A DNA stretch of 64,000 nt from Polynucleobacter necessarius (GTDB taxonomy: Bacteria; Pseudomonadota; Gammaproteobacteria; Burkholderiales; Burkholderiaceae): positions 682,001-746,000 of the forward strand of contig NZ_LT606948.1 of the NCBI RefSeq assembly GCF_900095185.1. Reading direction: 5' to 3'. A model generated the notes under the pieces. It did not search any database. It saw only the letters and a program-made list of their open reading frames with translations, and was not told the origin of the DNA. Numbering within the stretch: the stretch's first letter is position 1; each line of letters starts with the position of its first letter. Below are positions 53,150 through 62,959 of the stretch, piece by piece. Made by a program: the position numbers and the translations under genes.

Positions 53150-54211
53150 TCAGAATTTTTTTAGAGCAGAAACAAGTTCGCCGCTTTGTTCGTCTGTACC
53201 AATCGTAATCCGCAAAAATTCTTCAATACGTGGTAATTTGAAGTGACGCACGATGATCCCACGATCTCTTAGCGCTTGATCGAGCTTGGCCCCAGAATGT
53301 TGTGGGTGGCGTGTAAAGATAAAGTTTGCAGTTGAGGGTAGCGTATCAAATCCTAGAGCACTCAGTTGCTCCACTAGTTTTGTGCGGGTTCTAATAACCT
53401 TGGCAGAAGTTTCTTCAAGATGTGCCTGATCTTCAATTGCTGCAATGGCGCCAGCCTGTGCTAGGCGTCCTAGAGGATATGAGTTAAAACTATTTTTCAC
53501 CCGCTCCAATCCATTAATTAAATCAGGATGGCCAACGGTATAACCAACACGCAGCCCTGCGAGAGCGCGGGATTTGGAAAGTGTATGTACGACCAATAGA
53601 TTTTCAGGGCAGTGATTGCCGCGCAGCAAAGGAATACAGGATTCAGTACCGTAATCTACGTAAGCCTCATCAATGACGACAACAGAGTCTTTATTGCCAT
53701 GGATTAGAGATTCGATTTCTGAGCGGGGAATCGATCTGCCGGTTGGCGCATTGGGATTAGGGAAGATAATGCCGCCGTTTGGGACCTTATAGTCAGCGGC
53801 GTTGATTTCAAACTGATTGCCCAGTGGTACGGTTTGATAGTCAATACCAAAAAGTTTGCAATAGACAGGGTAAAAACTATAGGTAATGTCAGGAAAATGT
53901 ACCGGCTTACTTTGCTTCAGGAGTCCGGCAAATACATGGGCCAATACTTCGTCTGAGCCATTGCCTAAAAAGACTTGTTTTGGATCGAGACCATGCAAGT
54001 CGGCGATAGCTTGTTTAAGGGCAGCACCTTCGGGATCGGGATAAAGGCGTAAATCTGCGGTGTTTTGATTCTCGATTGCAGCAAGCACTCTTGGCGATGG
54101 CCCATAAGGACTTTCATTGGTATTGAGTTTGACCAGCCGCTGCATTTGCGGTTGTTCCCCCGGCATATAGGGGGTTAAGGTTTGAACAACTGAGCTCCAG
54201 AAACGGCTCAT
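53150..54211 (-). CDS. hisC: Histidinol-phosphate aminotransferase
   Basis: A 353-residue PLP aminotransferase that converts imidazole-acetol phosphate to histidinol phosphate. The PLP lysine is Lys213 ([14 protein letters not shown]); NPNAPTG and [11 protein letters not shown] (Asp181) are present. It is intact but points against its neighbours: hisG-hisD before and hisB-hisE after are on the plus strand, whereas betaproteobacterial his operons normally have hisC in line. No clear inverted repeat was found at the two flanks. Confidence 0.96.
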   Translation of the reverse strand: MSRFWSSVVQTLTPYMPGEQPQMQRLVKLNTNESPYGPSPRVLAAIENQNTADLRLYPDPEGAALKQAIADLHGLDPKQVFLGNGSDEVLAHVFAGLLKQSKPVHFPDITYSFYPVYCKLFGIDYQTVPLGNQFEINAADYKVPNGGIIFPNPNAPTGRSIPRSEIESLIHGNKDSVVVIDEAYVDYGTESCIPLLRGNHCPENLLVVHTLSKSRALAGLRVGYTVGHPDLINGLERVKNSFNSYPLGRLAQAGAIAAIEDQAHLEETSAKVIRTRTKLVEQLSALGFDTLPSTANFIFTRHPQHSGAKLDQALRDRGIIVRHFKLPRIEEFLRITIGTDEQSGELVSALKKF

Positions 54212-54328
54212 GAGGGTTCTCGGGTCAAAAAATCAGAATGAAAGTGCAGCAATATTGATATTTAAATCTTTTCTAGCAATGATATTATGAGGCTTCAATC
54301 AACACTTCGCCTCGCGGCGCAATGAAGC

Positions 54329-54940
54329 ATGCGGCAAGCCGACGTAATCCGAAACACTTCGGAAACCAAAATTCAAATTTCTATCAATTTAGATGGAACC
54401 GGGAAAGCTGAACTGGCCTCAGGGGTTCCTTTTTTAGATCACATGCTTGACCAGATTGCTCACCATGGCATGATCGACCTTAAAGTGGTTGCAAATGGCG
54501 ATACCTACATTGATGATCATCATACGGTTGAAGATGTAGGAATTACCCTAGGCCAAGCTTTTGCTAAAGCAATGGGAGATCAGGCTGGTATTACTCGTTA
54601 TGGTCATTCTTATGTGCCTTTGGATGAAACTCTTTCAAGAGTAGTCATCGATTTCTCTGGACGCCCTGGTTTGGAGTTCAATGTCCCTTTTACTCGTGCT
54701 CGGGTGGGTGATTTTGATGTGGATCTCAGTATTGAGTTTTTCCGCGGTTTTGTGAACCATGCGGGAGTGACATTGCACATCGATAATTTACGCGGCATTA
54801 ACGCACATCATCAAATTGAAACCGTATTTAAGGCCTTTGGTCGTGCATTGCGTATGGCGTTGGCTGTCGATCCACGTGCTTCAGGCACTATTCCTTCAAC
54901 TAAAGGAAGTCTCTCATTTAGACTGACCACGGTTGCATAG
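54329..54940 (+). CDS. hisB: Imidazoleglycerol-phosphate dehydratase
   Basis: A 203-residue monofunctional HisB, without the phosphatase domain of the enteric protein. Metal-binding motifs [19 protein letters not shown] and [17 protein letters not shown] are intact. Its promoter must lie in the 117-base AT-rich stretch upstream shared with hisC, where I see no close match to consensus. A CGCC/GGCG hairpin (54308-54319) sits just before the start. Confidence 0.96.
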   Translation: MRQADVIRNTSETKIQISINLDGTGKAELASGVPFLDHMLDQIAHHGMIDLKVVANGDTYIDDHHTVEDVGITLGQAFAKAMGDQAGITRYGHSYVPLDETLSRVVIDFSGRPGLEFNVPFTRARVGDFDVDLSIEFFRGFVNHAGVTLHIDNLRGINAHHQIETVFKAFGRALRMALAVDPRASGTIPSTKGSLSFRLTTVA

Positions 54941-54967
54941 AAGACAACAGTAGACAACAGGTAAATT

Positions 54968-55630
54968 TTGGCGCAAACCATTGCGATCGTTGATTGTGGA
55001 ATGGGCAATCTCCGTTCTGTCTATCAAGTCTTCCATCACGTTGCACCTAAAGACAATGTGTTGATTGCACATCAACCAGAAGAGATTCGTGCGGCTGATC
55101 GCGTTGTATTGCCGGGTCAGGGTGCCATGCCAGATTGCATGAAGCATCTTGAAGAATCCGGCTTATTGGAGGCCTTGTTGGACGCCACTAAAAGCAAGCC
55201 ACTTTTAGGGGTATGTGTAGGCGAACAAATGTTATTTAATCAAAGCGCTGAAGTACGTACTAATGGCAATGATCAGTGGACGCCTTGTTTGGGCTTAATC
55301 CCTGGGGAGGTCAGCCGTTTTGAGCTAGCCGGTAAAAAGCAGGCAGACGGATCTACCTATAAAGTTCCTCATATGGGTTGGAATCAAGTACGTCAGGATC
55401 GAAAACACCGGCTTTGGGACGGCATACCCAATTTAACGAGCTTTTACTTTGTCCATAGCTATTTTGTTGTGCCGCAATGCAATGAGGATATAGCTGGTTC
55501 AACTGAATATGGTGATTGGTTTACATCTGCGGTGGCGCGAGATAATATTTTTGCTACTCAGTTTCATCCAGAAAAAAGTGCAGAATACGGATTAAAGCTT
55601 TATCAAAATTTTGTTTCTTGGCAGCCTTAA
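54968..55630 (+). CDS. hisH: Imidazole glycerol phosphate synthase, glutaminase subunit
   Basis: A 220-residue class I glutamine amidotransferase that supplies ammonia to HisF. The catalytic triad is Cys83 ([10 protein letters not shown]), His200 and Glu202 (QFHPEKS). The start appears to be TTG at 54968, with CAGG before it; (M)[17 protein letters not shown] is the normal N-terminus. 27 bases after hisB. Confidence 0.95.
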   Translation: MAQTIAIVDCGMGNLRSVYQVFHHVAPKDNVLIAHQPEEIRAADRVVLPGQGAMPDCMKHLEESGLLEALLDATKSKPLLGVCVGEQMLFNQSAEVRTNGNDQWTPCLGLIPGEVSRFELAGKKQADGSTYKVPHMGWNQVRQDRKHRLWDGIPNLTSFYFVHSYFVVPQCNEDIAGSTEYGDWFTSAVARDNIFATQFHPEKSAEYGLKLYQNFVSWQP

Positions 55631-55647
55631 TTTAATAATTTTTAGCT

Positions 55648-56409
55648 ATGCTGCTGATTCCCGCAATTGATCTTAAAGATGGCCACTGTGTTCGGCTAGA
55701 GCAAGGTGATATGGATAGGGCCACAGTTTTTTCTGAAGACCCAGGTGCAATGGCGGCCCATTGGATGGGTAAGGGTGCACGTCGTTTGCATTTAGTGGAT
55801 CTCAATGGCGCATTTGCTGGCAAGCTTAAAAATGAATCTGCCATTAAATCTATACTTCAAGCTGTCGGAGATGAAATTCCCGTTCAATTAGGTGGCGGCA
55901 TTCGTGATCTTGAAACTATTGAGCGCTTATTGGATGACGGTATCAGTACAGTCATCATAGGTACCGCTGCTGTTAAAAATCCTGGCTTTGTGCAGGACGC
56001 CTGTACTGTATTCCCCGGCCATGTGATGGTTGGTTTAGACGCACGTGATGGCAAAGTAGCAACCGATGGCTGGAGCAAGATGACGGGGCACGAGGTGATT
56101 AATCTTGCCAAGAAATTCGAAGATTGGGGTGTGGAAGCCATTATCTATACCGATATTGGTCGAGACGGCATGCTTAAAGGTGTCAATATAGATGCCACGG
56201 TTAAGTTAGCTCAAGCAATCCATATTCCCGTTATTGTCAGCGGCGGCCTCTCAAATAATCAAGATATTGATGCGCTCTGCAAAGCGGAAGAAGAGGGTGT
56301 TATGGGTGTAATTGCAGGCCGCTCAATTTATGCAGGTGATCTTGACCTTGCTGCCGCTCAAAAATATGCAGACGAGTTGACGCTTAAATATAAAAAGAAA
56401 ATTTTCTAG
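55648..56409 (+). CDS. hisA: ProFAR isomerase (HisA)
   Basis: A 253-residue (beta/alpha)8 barrel that isomerises ProFAR to PRFAR. The catalytic Asp8 (PAIDLKDG) and the second Asp in [10 protein letters not shown] are present, with phosphate loops GGGIRD and VSGGLSN. Its stop shares one base with the GTG start of hisF. Confidence 0.96.
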   Translation: MLLIPAIDLKDGHCVRLEQGDMDRATVFSEDPGAMAAHWMGKGARRLHLVDLNGAFAGKLKNESAIKSILQAVGDEIPVQLGGGIRDLETIERLLDDGISTVIIGTAAVKNPGFVQDACTVFPGHVMVGLDARDGKVATDGWSKMTGHEVINLAKKFEDWGVEAIIYTDIGRDGMLKGVNIDATVKLAQAIHIPVIVSGGLSNNQDIDALCKAEEEGVMGVIAGRSIYAGDLDLAAAQKYADELTLKYKKKIF

Positions 56410-57170
56410 TGTTAACCAAGCGACTTATTCCTTGCCTCGATGTCACAGCAGGGCGTGTAGTGAAAGGCGTGAACTTTGTTGGTCTTCGCGATGCTGGTGA
56501 TCCAGTAGAAATTGCAAAACGCTACAACACTCAAGGTGCGGATGAGCTAACTTTTTTAGATATCACCGCAACCTCTGATGGACGCGACCTGATTTTGCAC
56601 ATTGTTGAAGATGTCGCTTCTCAGATATTTATTCCTTTAACTGTTGGTGGCGGTGTACGTGCTGTTGCAGATGTGCGGCGCTTACTCAATGCGGGTGCAG
56701 ACAAAGTGAGTATGAATTCTTCCGCGGTAGCCAATCCTGATTTAGTATCCGATGCCGCTGCATATTACGGCTCTCAATGTATTGTCGTGGCAATTGATGC
56801 TAAGCAAAAAACTGAGGCTGGTAATTGGGAGGTCTTTACTCATGGTGGTAGAACGGCTACTGGAATGGATGTAGTCGATTGGGCTAAAGAAGTTGCCAAA
56901 CGGGGTGCCGGAGAAATTTTATTAACCAGCATGAATCGGGACGGTAGTAAAGATGGTTTTGATTTAGCTCTTACAGCGGCGGTCAGTGATGCAGTTCCTG
57001 TACCAGTAATTGCATCGGGGGGTATCGGTAATTTGCAGCATTTGGTTGACGGCATCACCAAAGGTCACGCTGACGCGGTATTAGCTGCCAGCATTTTCCA
57101 CTACGGTGAATTCACGGTTGGGCAGGCCAAAGAATATATGGCTGCTCAAGGTATTCCGGTACGAATTTAA
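56409..57170 (+). CDS. hisF: Imidazole glycerol phosphate synthase, cyclase subunit
   Basis: A 253-residue barrel paralogous to HisA, forming IGP and AICAR. Catalytic Asp11 ([13 protein letters not shown]) and the Asp of VVAIDAKQK are present; [20 protein letters not shown] and [10 protein letters not shown] bind phosphates. Starts with GTG overlapping hisA by one base, implying coupled translation. Confidence 0.96.
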   Translation: MLTKRLIPCLDVTAGRVVKGVNFVGLRDAGDPVEIAKRYNTQGADELTFLDITATSDGRDLILHIVEDVASQIFIPLTVGGGVRAVADVRRLLNAGADKVSMNSSAVANPDLVSDAAAYYGSQCIVVAIDAKQKTEAGNWEVFTHGGRTATGMDVVDWAKEVAKRGAGEILLTSMNRDGSKDGFDLALTAAVSDAVPVPVIASGGIGNLQHLVDGITKGHADAVLAASIFHYGEFTVGQAKEYMAAQGIPVRI

Positions 57171-57223
57171 TTCAAAAAGTAGGTTTTTTAGTCGGTTTGG
57201 GCGATTGCCTGTAAAGTTTAGGT

Positions 57224-57637
57224 ATGAGCAAACCTCAGAGCGCCTTTACCTCTATTCAATCGCTTCAAGCGGGTTCATGGCTTGATGCCGTGATTTGGAA
57301 TGATCGGGGATTGGTGCCGGTCATAGCTCAGGAGGTTCGTGGCAAGGATATTCTGATGATGGCCTGGATGAATCGCGATGCTTTATTGGAAACAATACGT
57401 TTAGGTGAAGCGGTTTATTGGACGCGTTCTAGGCAAAAGCTATGGCACAAAGGCGAAGAATCTGGCCACACTCAAAAGGTAAAAGAAATTCGCTTGGATT
57501 GCGATGGGGATACGATTTTGCTCATGGTGGAGCAAAAAGATGGCATTGCCTGTCATACCGGGGAGCACAGCTGTTTTTTTTGGCAATGGGATTCAGCCAA
57601 GGCAGCTTGGGTTGATGAGTCGGTCTCAGGTAAATAG
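57224..57637 (+). CDS. hisI: Phosphoribosyl-AMP cyclohydrolase
   Basis: A 137-residue enzyme opening the adenine ring of PR-AMP. The metal-binding motifs [13 protein letters not shown] and [10 protein letters not shown] are intact. It is separate from HisE, unlike the fused enteric HisIE. 53 bases after hisF. Confidence 0.95.
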   Translation: MSKPQSAFTSIQSLQAGSWLDAVIWNDRGLVPVIAQEVRGKDILMMAWMNRDALLETIRLGEAVYWTRSRQKLWHKGEESGHTQKVKEIRLDCDGDTILLMVEQKDGIACHTGEHSCFFWQWDSAKAAWVDESVSGK

Positions 57638-57645
57638 AGAACAAA

Positions 57646-57663
57646 GTCTTTTATATAAAAGAC
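57646..57663. repeat. 18-base perfect palindrome between hisI and hisE
   Basis: GTCTTTTATATAAAAGAC is identical to its own complement. It lies 13 bases before the hisE start and contains a TATA-like core. It could be an operator for a dimeric regulator or an RNA hairpin; no partner site was found. Confidence 0.5.
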
Positions 57664-57676
57664 ATAAAATAATCAG

Positions 57677-58078
57677 ATGACCAATTCTGTAAGCAAACTC
57701 TCTAATTTAGATTCTGCATTTGCTCATTTAGCGGATGTTGTCGATCAACGCCGCGATGCGTTTAAGGCTGGTCAAGCTGATCCTAAAACCTCTTATACAG
57801 CTTTACTCTTTTCTAAGGGTGATGACGGCATCTTAAAAAAAATAGGTGAAGAGGCAACAGAGGCTGTGATGGCCGCAAAAGACGCACGCAATTCGAATTT
57901 GGCAACTGAGCAGCAAAAACTCTTAGTAGGTGAAATGGCGGACTTGTGGTTTTACTGCTTAGTTGCTTTATCCCAATTTAACTTGCGCCCAGAAGATGTG
58001 ATTGCTGAGCTGGATCGTCGCCTAGGAACTTCCGGTATTGAAGAAAAAGCCGCTAGAAAAGCCGCCGGTAAAGAATAA
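57677..58078 (+). CDS. hisE: Phosphoribosyl-ATP pyrophosphatase
   Basis: A 133-residue all-alpha MazG-like enzyme for the second step of histidine synthesis. [15 protein letters not shown] and [13 protein letters not shown] hold the acidic metal-binding residues. Last his gene of the window. Confidence 0.95.
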   Translation: MTNSVSKLSNLDSAFAHLADVVDQRRDAFKAGQADPKTSYTALLFSKGDDGILKKIGEEATEAVMAAKDARNSNLATEQQKLLVGEMADLWFYCLVALSQFNLRPEDVIAELDRRLGTSGIEEKAARKAAGKE

Positions 58079-58092
58079 ACACAACATAACCC

Positions 58093-58105
58093 CGTATTAA
58101 ATACG
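58093..58105. repeat. Small inverted repeat before hinT
   Basis: CGTATT, A, AATACG: two 6-base arms around one base, ten bases before the hinT ATG. Too short to assign a function. Confidence 0.3.
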
Positions 58106-58114
58106 AGATAAAGC

Positions 58115-58471
58115 ATGTCAAACGACCCGAATTGCCTGTTTTGCAAGATTTCTCAAGGTTTGATCCCTTCTCAGAAGGTATATGAGGATGAAGAAATCTA
58201 CTCTTTTAAAGACATCAATCCTGCAGCGCCTGTTCATTTTTTAATGATTCCAAAAAAACATATCCCTATGTTGGAGTCGGCTGAAAGCATAGGTGCGCCT
58301 TTGCTAGGTAGAATGATGGAATTAGCGCCCCGTCTTGCCAAAGAGCAGGGCTGTCGTCCAGGCAAGGATGGCGGCTTTAGGTTGATAGTGAACAATGGTG
58401 CTGATGGTGGGCAGGAGGTTTATCACTTGCACTTGCATGTGATGGGCGGTCTCCGCCCCTGGAAAAAATAA
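58115..58471 (+). CDS. hinT: HIT-family nucleotide phosphoramidase HinT
   Basis: A 118-residue purine nucleoside phosphoramidase. The histidine triad [10 protein letters not shown] uses His104, 106 and 108; CLFCKI at residues 7-12 and [20 protein letters not shown] are typical. The hisE-hinT-tatA order is common in betaproteobacteria. Confidence 0.95.
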   Translation: MSNDPNCLFCKISQGLIPSQKVYEDEEIYSFKDINPAAPVHFLMIPKKHIPMLESAESIGAPLLGRMMELAPRLAKEQGCRPGKDGGFRLIVNNGADGGQEVYHLHLHVMGGLRPWKK

Positions 58472-58487
58472 TCCAAGGAGATTAAAA

Positions 58488-58709
58488 ATGGGTTCATTTA
58501 GCATTTGGCATTGGTTGATCGTTTTAGTGATCGTGATGTTGGTCTTCGGTACCAAAAAATTGCGCAACATTGGTCAAGATTTAGGCGGCGCTGTAAAAGG
58601 TTTTAAAGATGGCATGAAGCCAAGTGAAGAACCTAAAGAGCACATTCAACAGAGTCCTGCAGCGGCAGGAAAGACGGTTGATGTGCAGGCTAAAGACGTT
58701 AATAAATAA
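58488..58709 (+). CDS. tatA: Twin-arginine translocase subunit TatA
   Basis: A 73-residue protein of the Tat pathway, which exports folded proteins. One membrane helix ([14 protein letters not shown], about 5-19) is followed by the hinge [10 protein letters not shown] and the amphipathic helix [12 protein letters not shown] strong AAGGAG site is seven bases before the ATG. 16 bases after hinT. Confidence 0.96.
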   Translation: MGSFSIWHWLIVLVIVMLVFGTKKLRNIGQDLGGAVKGFKDGMKPSEEPKEHIQQSPAAAGKTVDVQAKDVNK

Positions 58710-58754
58710 TTAATGTGCAAGAGAAATTCGTGCGGCTTTCAAACGACTGGTTAA

Positions 58755-59231
58755 ATGATTGATCTCGGAGTTTCAAAACTTGCGCTAATTGCTGTCGTTG
58801 CTTTGGTGGTGGTTGGACCGGAGCGCTTGCCAAAAGTTGCACGTATGGCTGGTAATTTATTTGGGCGAGCCCAACGCTACATGGCTGAAGTTAAGTCTGA
58901 AGTGAATCGCCAGATGGAAGTAGAGGAGTTTAAAAAGTTTCGAGAAGAAACTTCTGCTTCTTTTAAAGAAATTGAAAATAGTATTAGCTCTACCGTTCAA
59001 GAGGCAGGAACTAACTTAAGCGACCAGGCTAATATCTTTGAAACGAGTTTTGAAAAGCCGCCACTCGATGAAAAAGAAGTCCTACGTAAAACAAGGCGTC
59101 AGGGGCGTAATAGCTGGGGTGTCCGCCGTGCTGCAAGGCCGGTTTGGTTCAAGCGCTCCGCTGGAATTCGGACTCGCGTGCATTCTGGCGCTGCCAGAAT
59201 GAAGCGCTTTCATCATAGTGCCAGTAAATAA
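58755..59231 (+). CDS. tatB: Twin-arginine translocase subunit TatB
   Basis: A 158-residue TatB. MIDLGVSKLALIAVVALVVV and GPERLPKVAR form the membrane helix and the Glu/Pro hinge of the family. A long charged amphipathic helix follows, then a basic, Arg-rich C-terminus. Interacts with TatC to recognise signal peptides. Confidence 0.95.
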   Translation: MIDLGVSKLALIAVVALVVVGPERLPKVARMAGNLFGRAQRYMAEVKSEVNRQMEVEEFKKFREETSASFKEIENSISSTVQEAGTNLSDQANIFETSFEKPPLDEKEVLRKTRRQGRNSWGVRRAARPVWFKRSAGIRTRVHSGAARMKRFHHSASK

Positions 59232-59266
59232 AACAATAACAATAAGAAAATTATTCATAGCGACGC

Positions 59267-60055
59267 ATGACTGAAAAAAATTCAACTGAAGATTCGGGAT
59301 TACAAGAAACTTTTCTATCCCACCTATTTGAATTGCGTGATCGCGTAATTAAAGCGGCGCTAGCCATTATTGTGGTCTTTGTTTGTTTGGTTTACTGGGC
59401 TCCCGATATTTTTTATTTTTTTTCGCAGCCATTACTTGATTCGTTACCAGCAGGTGGCAAGATGATTGTTACGGATGTAACGGGTTCTTTCTTTGTTCCC
59501 ATGAAAGTCACTATGCTGGTTACGTTCATGATTGCCTTGCCAGTGGTGATTTATCAATTATGGGCATTTATTGCTCCAGGCTTATATCAGCATGAGCGTA
59601 AGTTGGTTATTCCATTGGTGATTAGTAGCTACAGCTTATTTGTCTTCGGCATGGCTTTTGCCTATTTCTTGGTATTCCCGACAGTGTTTAATTTCATGGC
59701 AAGCTATAACGCACCGCTGGGTGCCGAAATGTCGACGGATATTGATAAATATCTTAGTTTTGCTATGAATACCTTTTTGGCATTTGGTATTACTTTTGAG
59801 GTGCCAGTTGTAGTAGTTGTCCTGGTGCGTATGGGTATAGTGCCTTTAGCTAAATTAAGGGAGATTCGACCTTATGTCATCGTGGGCGCGTTTGTGATCT
59901 CTGCAATTGCGACTCCACCAGATGTCCTATCACAATTACTGCTAGCGATACCCATGACTTTGCTTTACGAACTGGGATTATTTATTGCGCGCTTTTATGT
60001 ACCAAAGGTGAAAGATGAGGCCGCCGCCGATCAATCGACTTCAGCCTCTGCCTGA
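59267..60055 (+). CDS. tatC: Twin-arginine translocase subunit TatC
   Basis: A 262-residue, six-helix receptor for RR signal peptides. FLSHLFELRDRVIKA near residue 17 and YQLWAFIAPGLYQHERK are diagnostic; the Glu in FGITFEVPVVVVVLVRMG is present. The last 25 bases overlap the end of the opposing Sel1 gene, leaving no room for a terminator. Confidence 0.96.
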   Translation: MTEKNSTEDSGLQETFLSHLFELRDRVIKAALAIIVVFVCLVYWAPDIFYFFSQPLLDSLPAGGKMIVTDVTGSFFVPMKVTMLVTFMIALPVVIYQLWAFIAPGLYQHERKLVIPLVISSYSLFVFGMAFAYFLVFPTVFNFMASYNAPLGAEMSTDIDKYLSFAMNTFLAFGITFEVPVVVVVLVRMGIVPLAKLREIRPYVIVGAFVISAIATPPDVLSQLLLAIPMTLLYELGLFIARFYVPKVKDEAAADQSTSASA

Positions 60056-61446
60056 TTCTTGGCAAAGGTATTCATTAGCCAATTAGTCACTCGATCAAAA
60101 CGGTAGCGTCTTTGACGTAGATTGCCTTCACGATCTATTTCCGCTCCGGCACAAGCTTTTCCAGCAGCCAATAGCGCACGACGCTGTTGAATGGTTTCAA
60201 TTTGAATCAGTCTAGGTAGTATTTTTGGTAATTCCCGACGAATATCTACCACTACGCAGTGTTCATGTTGCAGTTGTCCTATTCCGCAAAGTAAAAGCTC
60301 TGCCTTACTGAAATTAAATTGATTTGCAATGATGATGCGATGACAAAGTAACAGCCGGTCATCATCAATCTTATGTGCGGCATGATGGTTAATGGCCTCT
60401 TCAGCGCATTGCGCTAAATCAAACCATTCATTTTTTTGCGGGGTCGGGCAGCTCTCTAAAATCCTACTCAACAACTCTTTTGCCTCTGGCACTCCTTGTT
60501 GATGAGCTTGCCATACCCAGTATGAAGCTTGCAGGCCTCGAACCTTTTCTTCGCTCTTTGCGCGTTTACGCCAAAGGTTAGCCCCTTTGCGCAATTGCGC
60601 CTGAGGATGGCCAAGATCTGCAGCACGATCGAAACAACGATCACTTTCAGCAGCGTTGTATCCAGAAAATTGTGGACGGCGGTAAATTTCACCGAGCGCG
60701 TACCACGCATCGCGATCACCATCCTTAGCAGCAAGTCCTAACCAATACGCTGCTTTTTTTAGAGATGCGTTTGATTTTGCTTCTTCTGCGTCAACTCTCT
60801 CATCGAGTTGTGCAAGGCGTAAGCCAAGAGTGAGCTTTGCAATCGTTAAGCCTAGCTCTGCTGCTTGAACAAGGGCATCTTCATTTTTTGGTTGTAGCTT
60901 GATCAGCAATTCTTTAGCGCTGGATGCAAAAGCAGACTCTCCCTCAGCCAATTCTTGAAGATATTTCTTGGCAATCTTTTGTATGTCAGCAAAATCTAAG
61001 GTTGAAATTTTTTCCAGGGATTGTGAAGGGGTCTTCTTCAGCCACTTAAGCAGCTGAGATTGGATTTCTTGATTGGCTGGATTAATTAATAAGTTCACCA
61101 GTTGCCATCGAGCCGCTAACTGAGAGGCGCTGAAAATTTCAGATTCCGCTAACTTCCAAAAAGAATCCCAGCCAAAGCCAAAGGCAGGAGAATTAAAGGT
61201 CTCTGCCAATGGAATATCAGTAACTTGATTTAAAACCCGTAAAATTTCAGTATTACCTGAGGCATTATTCTCAGGCATTTGATTTTTAATAGAAAAATAA
61301 GATTTCTCCAGCCAAATTAAGGCATTAGCGGGTTGAATAGGCGTTTTAAATGCACCCGTTAAATAAGCTTGAGCCAGATTTTGTTGCGCAGATACATCAC
61401 CTAATCGAGCAGAACTGAGGATTTTTAAAAATTCGCGACTTGCCAT
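60031..61446 (-). CDS. Sel1/TPR-like repeat protein
   Basis: A 471-residue protein, probably cytoplasmic since no signal peptide is seen. Sel1-like repeats are clear around 230-300 (KKAAYWLGLAAKDGDRDAWY, then ALGEIY; DRAADLGHPQAQLRKGANL) and weaker at the start (GDVSAQQNLAQAYLTG). Such alpha-solenoids bind partner proteins; the substrate is unknown. The C-terminus (about 400-471) is basic and not repeat-like. An inverted repeat lies right at its start. No frameshift is seen, unlike several other accessory genes here. Confidence 0.8.
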   Translation of the reverse strand: MASREFLKILSSARLGDVSAQQNLAQAYLTGAFKTPIQPANALIWLEKSYFSIKNQMPENNASGNTEILRVLNQVTDIPLAETFNSPAFGFGWDSFWKLAESEIFSASQLAARWQLVNLLINPANQEIQSQLLKWLKKTPSQSLEKISTLDFADIQKIAKKYLQELAEGESAFASSAKELLIKLQPKNEDALVQAAELGLTIAKLTLGLRLAQLDERVDAEEAKSNASLKKAAYWLGLAAKDGDRDAWYALGEIYRRPQFSGYNAAESDRCFDRAADLGHPQAQLRKGANLWRKRAKSEEKVRGLQASYWVWQAHQQGVPEAKELLSRILESCPTPQKNEWFDLAQCAEEAINHHAAHKIDDDRLLLCHRIIIANQFNFSKAELLLCGIGQLQHEHCVVVDIRRELPKILPRLIQIETIQQRRALLAAGKACAGAEIDREGNLRQRRYRFDRVTNWLMNTFAKNQAEAEVD

Positions 61447-61447
61447 G

Positions 61448-61461
61448 TGACAATTTTGTCA
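61448..61461. promoter_or_regulatory. Inverted repeat at the Sel1 gene start
   Basis: TGACAA, TT, TTGTCA directly upstream of the ATG (complement of 61444-61446). It could be an operator or an RNA hairpin limiting translation; no usual ribosome site is visible there. Confidence 0.35.
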
Positions 61462-61535
61462 TTTAGAGGGCTTAAAAGGTAGAAAAGTAGTGGCTTGTTG
61501 CCGAGATACAACGAAGAAAGCCAAAAAACTATCTT

Positions 61536-61564
61536 TTGACAAGCAAAAGGAGTTCCTAAATACT
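61536..61564 (+). promoter_or_regulatory. Promoter of the porin gene
   Basis: Perfect TTGACA (61536-61541), a 17-base spacer and AATACT (61559-61564). A start near 61571 gives a leader of about 84 bases, long enough for small-RNA control, as is known for enterobacterial porins. Confidence 0.6.
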
Positions 61565-61654
61565 CCGACCCACAGTCTAGCGGACCGATAGCAGCAAAAT
61601 GCATAGGCCCCAGTTTTTTTTGGGCATTACTTTTAATTTTTGGAGATTTAAAGA

Positions 61655-62839
61655 ATGAAAAAATCGCTATTAGCAGTTGCAGCTATGGGTGCTTTTGCAT
61701 CTGCTGCTCAAGCTCAGTCCAGCGTTACTATCTACGGTATTTTGGATGCAGGTTACGTAGGCGGTAACCAACGTGTTCAAACAACATCAGTAGTTGGCAC
61801 AAATAACAATGGTTTCACAATCGCTGGTGCTAAATCTACAAGCCGTTTAGGTTTCAAAGGCGTTGAAGATTTAGGTGGCGGTAAGTCTGCTTTATTCACA
61901 GTTGAAGCTACTTTAGCTGGTGATTCAACAGCTGTTTTAGGTGGCATACGTCAAGCTTTCGTTGGCTTAAAAGACAACAAACTCGGTGCTGCATCTGTTG
62001 GTTTGCAAAATACCATCATCCACAACGCTGTTGGTGCAACTGACCCAGGTCAGCAAAACAACATCGCTGGTAACATAATCTATGCTGCTAATAGCAGCCA
62101 AACCAACAGTTCTTCTACTAACCCCACATTCGGTCAAACTGATGCTTACACAATCCGTACTGCACAAACTTTGAAATATGAGAGCCCTGTATTTTCTGGT
62201 TTCAAAGTTAATGCAACTTATGCATGGAACAATGACAACACAACACAAACTGGTGCTTACAACATTGCTGGTGGTAGCTCAAACGGTGGTACTTCTAACT
62301 ACAACGGTTGGGGCTTGGGTGCTGATTTCACATTCCAAAAGTTCTATGCAACTGCTAACTACCAGGCTTTGAAGAGCGTTCAGCCTTACGGTAGTTCAAC
62401 TGGTGCTAACCCATACAACCCAGCTGACGCTGCTTGGTCAACTTCTACTGGTGGCGTAAACACACAAGACAATCAAGCATATATCGCTGCAACATATGAC
62501 TTTGGTATCTTGAAGGCCTACGGTCAGTGGATTAACCGTAAAGCGACTGCTGTTCAGTCTTCAAACTACTACCTCAAACGTTCTGCTCAACAGTTAGGTG
62601 TACGTAGCTACATCACTCCTACAGTTGAGGCATGGGCTAGCTTAGGTAACGGTCGTTGGAGTTCTTTTGGAAACGCAGCTCCAGCAGCTAACTTTACTGG
62701 CTACCAAGTTGGTTCTAACTACTACCTCAGCAAGCGTACAAACTTGTATGCAATCTTTGGTTCTACGCAGACATCTACAACAACTGCTGGTGCAGCAAAC
62801 CAAAACAACTATGCAGTTGGTGTAAGACACACTTTCTAA
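61655..62839 (+). CDS. Outer-membrane porin, Burkholderiales general porin type
   Basis: A 394-residue precursor of a trimeric 16-strand porin. The signal peptide MKKSLLAVAAMGAFASAAQA is followed by QSSVTIYGILDAGYVGG, the first strand of this family. SRLGFKGVEDLGGGKSALFT is the next landmark, and the protein ends in YAVGVRHTF with the C-terminal Phe needed for BAM insertion. The mature chain is rich in Asn, Thr, Ser and Tyr. Strong promoter, ribosome site (GGAGA) and terminator suggest high expression. Pore selectivity cannot be told. Confidence 0.94.
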   Translation: MKKSLLAVAAMGAFASAAQAQSSVTIYGILDAGYVGGNQRVQTTSVVGTNNNGFTIAGAKSTSRLGFKGVEDLGGGKSALFTVEATLAGDSTAVLGGIRQAFVGLKDNKLGAASVGLQNTIIHNAVGATDPGQQNNIAGNIIYAANSSQTNSSSTNPTFGQTDAYTIRTAQTLKYESPVFSGFKVNATYAWNNDNTTQTGAYNIAGGSSNGGTSNYNGWGLGADFTFQKFYATANYQALKSVQPYGSSTGANPYNPADAAWSTSTGGVNTQDNQAYIAATYDFGILKAYGQWINRKATAVQSSNYYLKRSAQQLGVRSYITPTVEAWASLGNGRWSSFGNAAPAANFTGYQVGSNYYLSKRTNLYAIFGSTQTSTTTAGAANQNNYAVGVRHTF

Positions 62840-62844
62840 TTTAG

Positions 62845-62862
62845 AACTAGCGTAAGCTAGTT
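62845..62862 (+). repeat. First hairpin after the porin gene
   Basis: AACTAGC, loop GTAA, GCTAGTT: a perfect 7-bp stem with a tetraloop, five bases after the stop. Followed by ATAAA, not by T, so it may stabilise the mRNA end. Confidence 0.55.
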
Positions 62863-62885
62863 ATAAATTAAAGATAGTAAATAGT

Positions 62886-62916
62886 AAACCCCCGCTGTGG
62901 TTCACAGCGGGGGTTT
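62886..62916 (+). terminator. Strong terminator of the porin gene
   Basis: AAACCCCCGCTGTG (62886-62899), loop GTT, CACAGCGGGGGTTT (62903-62916): a perfect 14-base stem with a short T-run at its end. The most stable hairpin of the window. Confidence 0.9.
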
Positions 62917-62959
62917 GTGCGCCATCAAATGAGTGGTTACATAGAGTGAAGCGTATTCG

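Noticed and set aside
53105..54328. Inverted repeats flanking hisC as inversion breakpoints
   Set aside because: The two flanks share only short A/T runs and a partial CAGAAT match; nothing long enough to support recombination.
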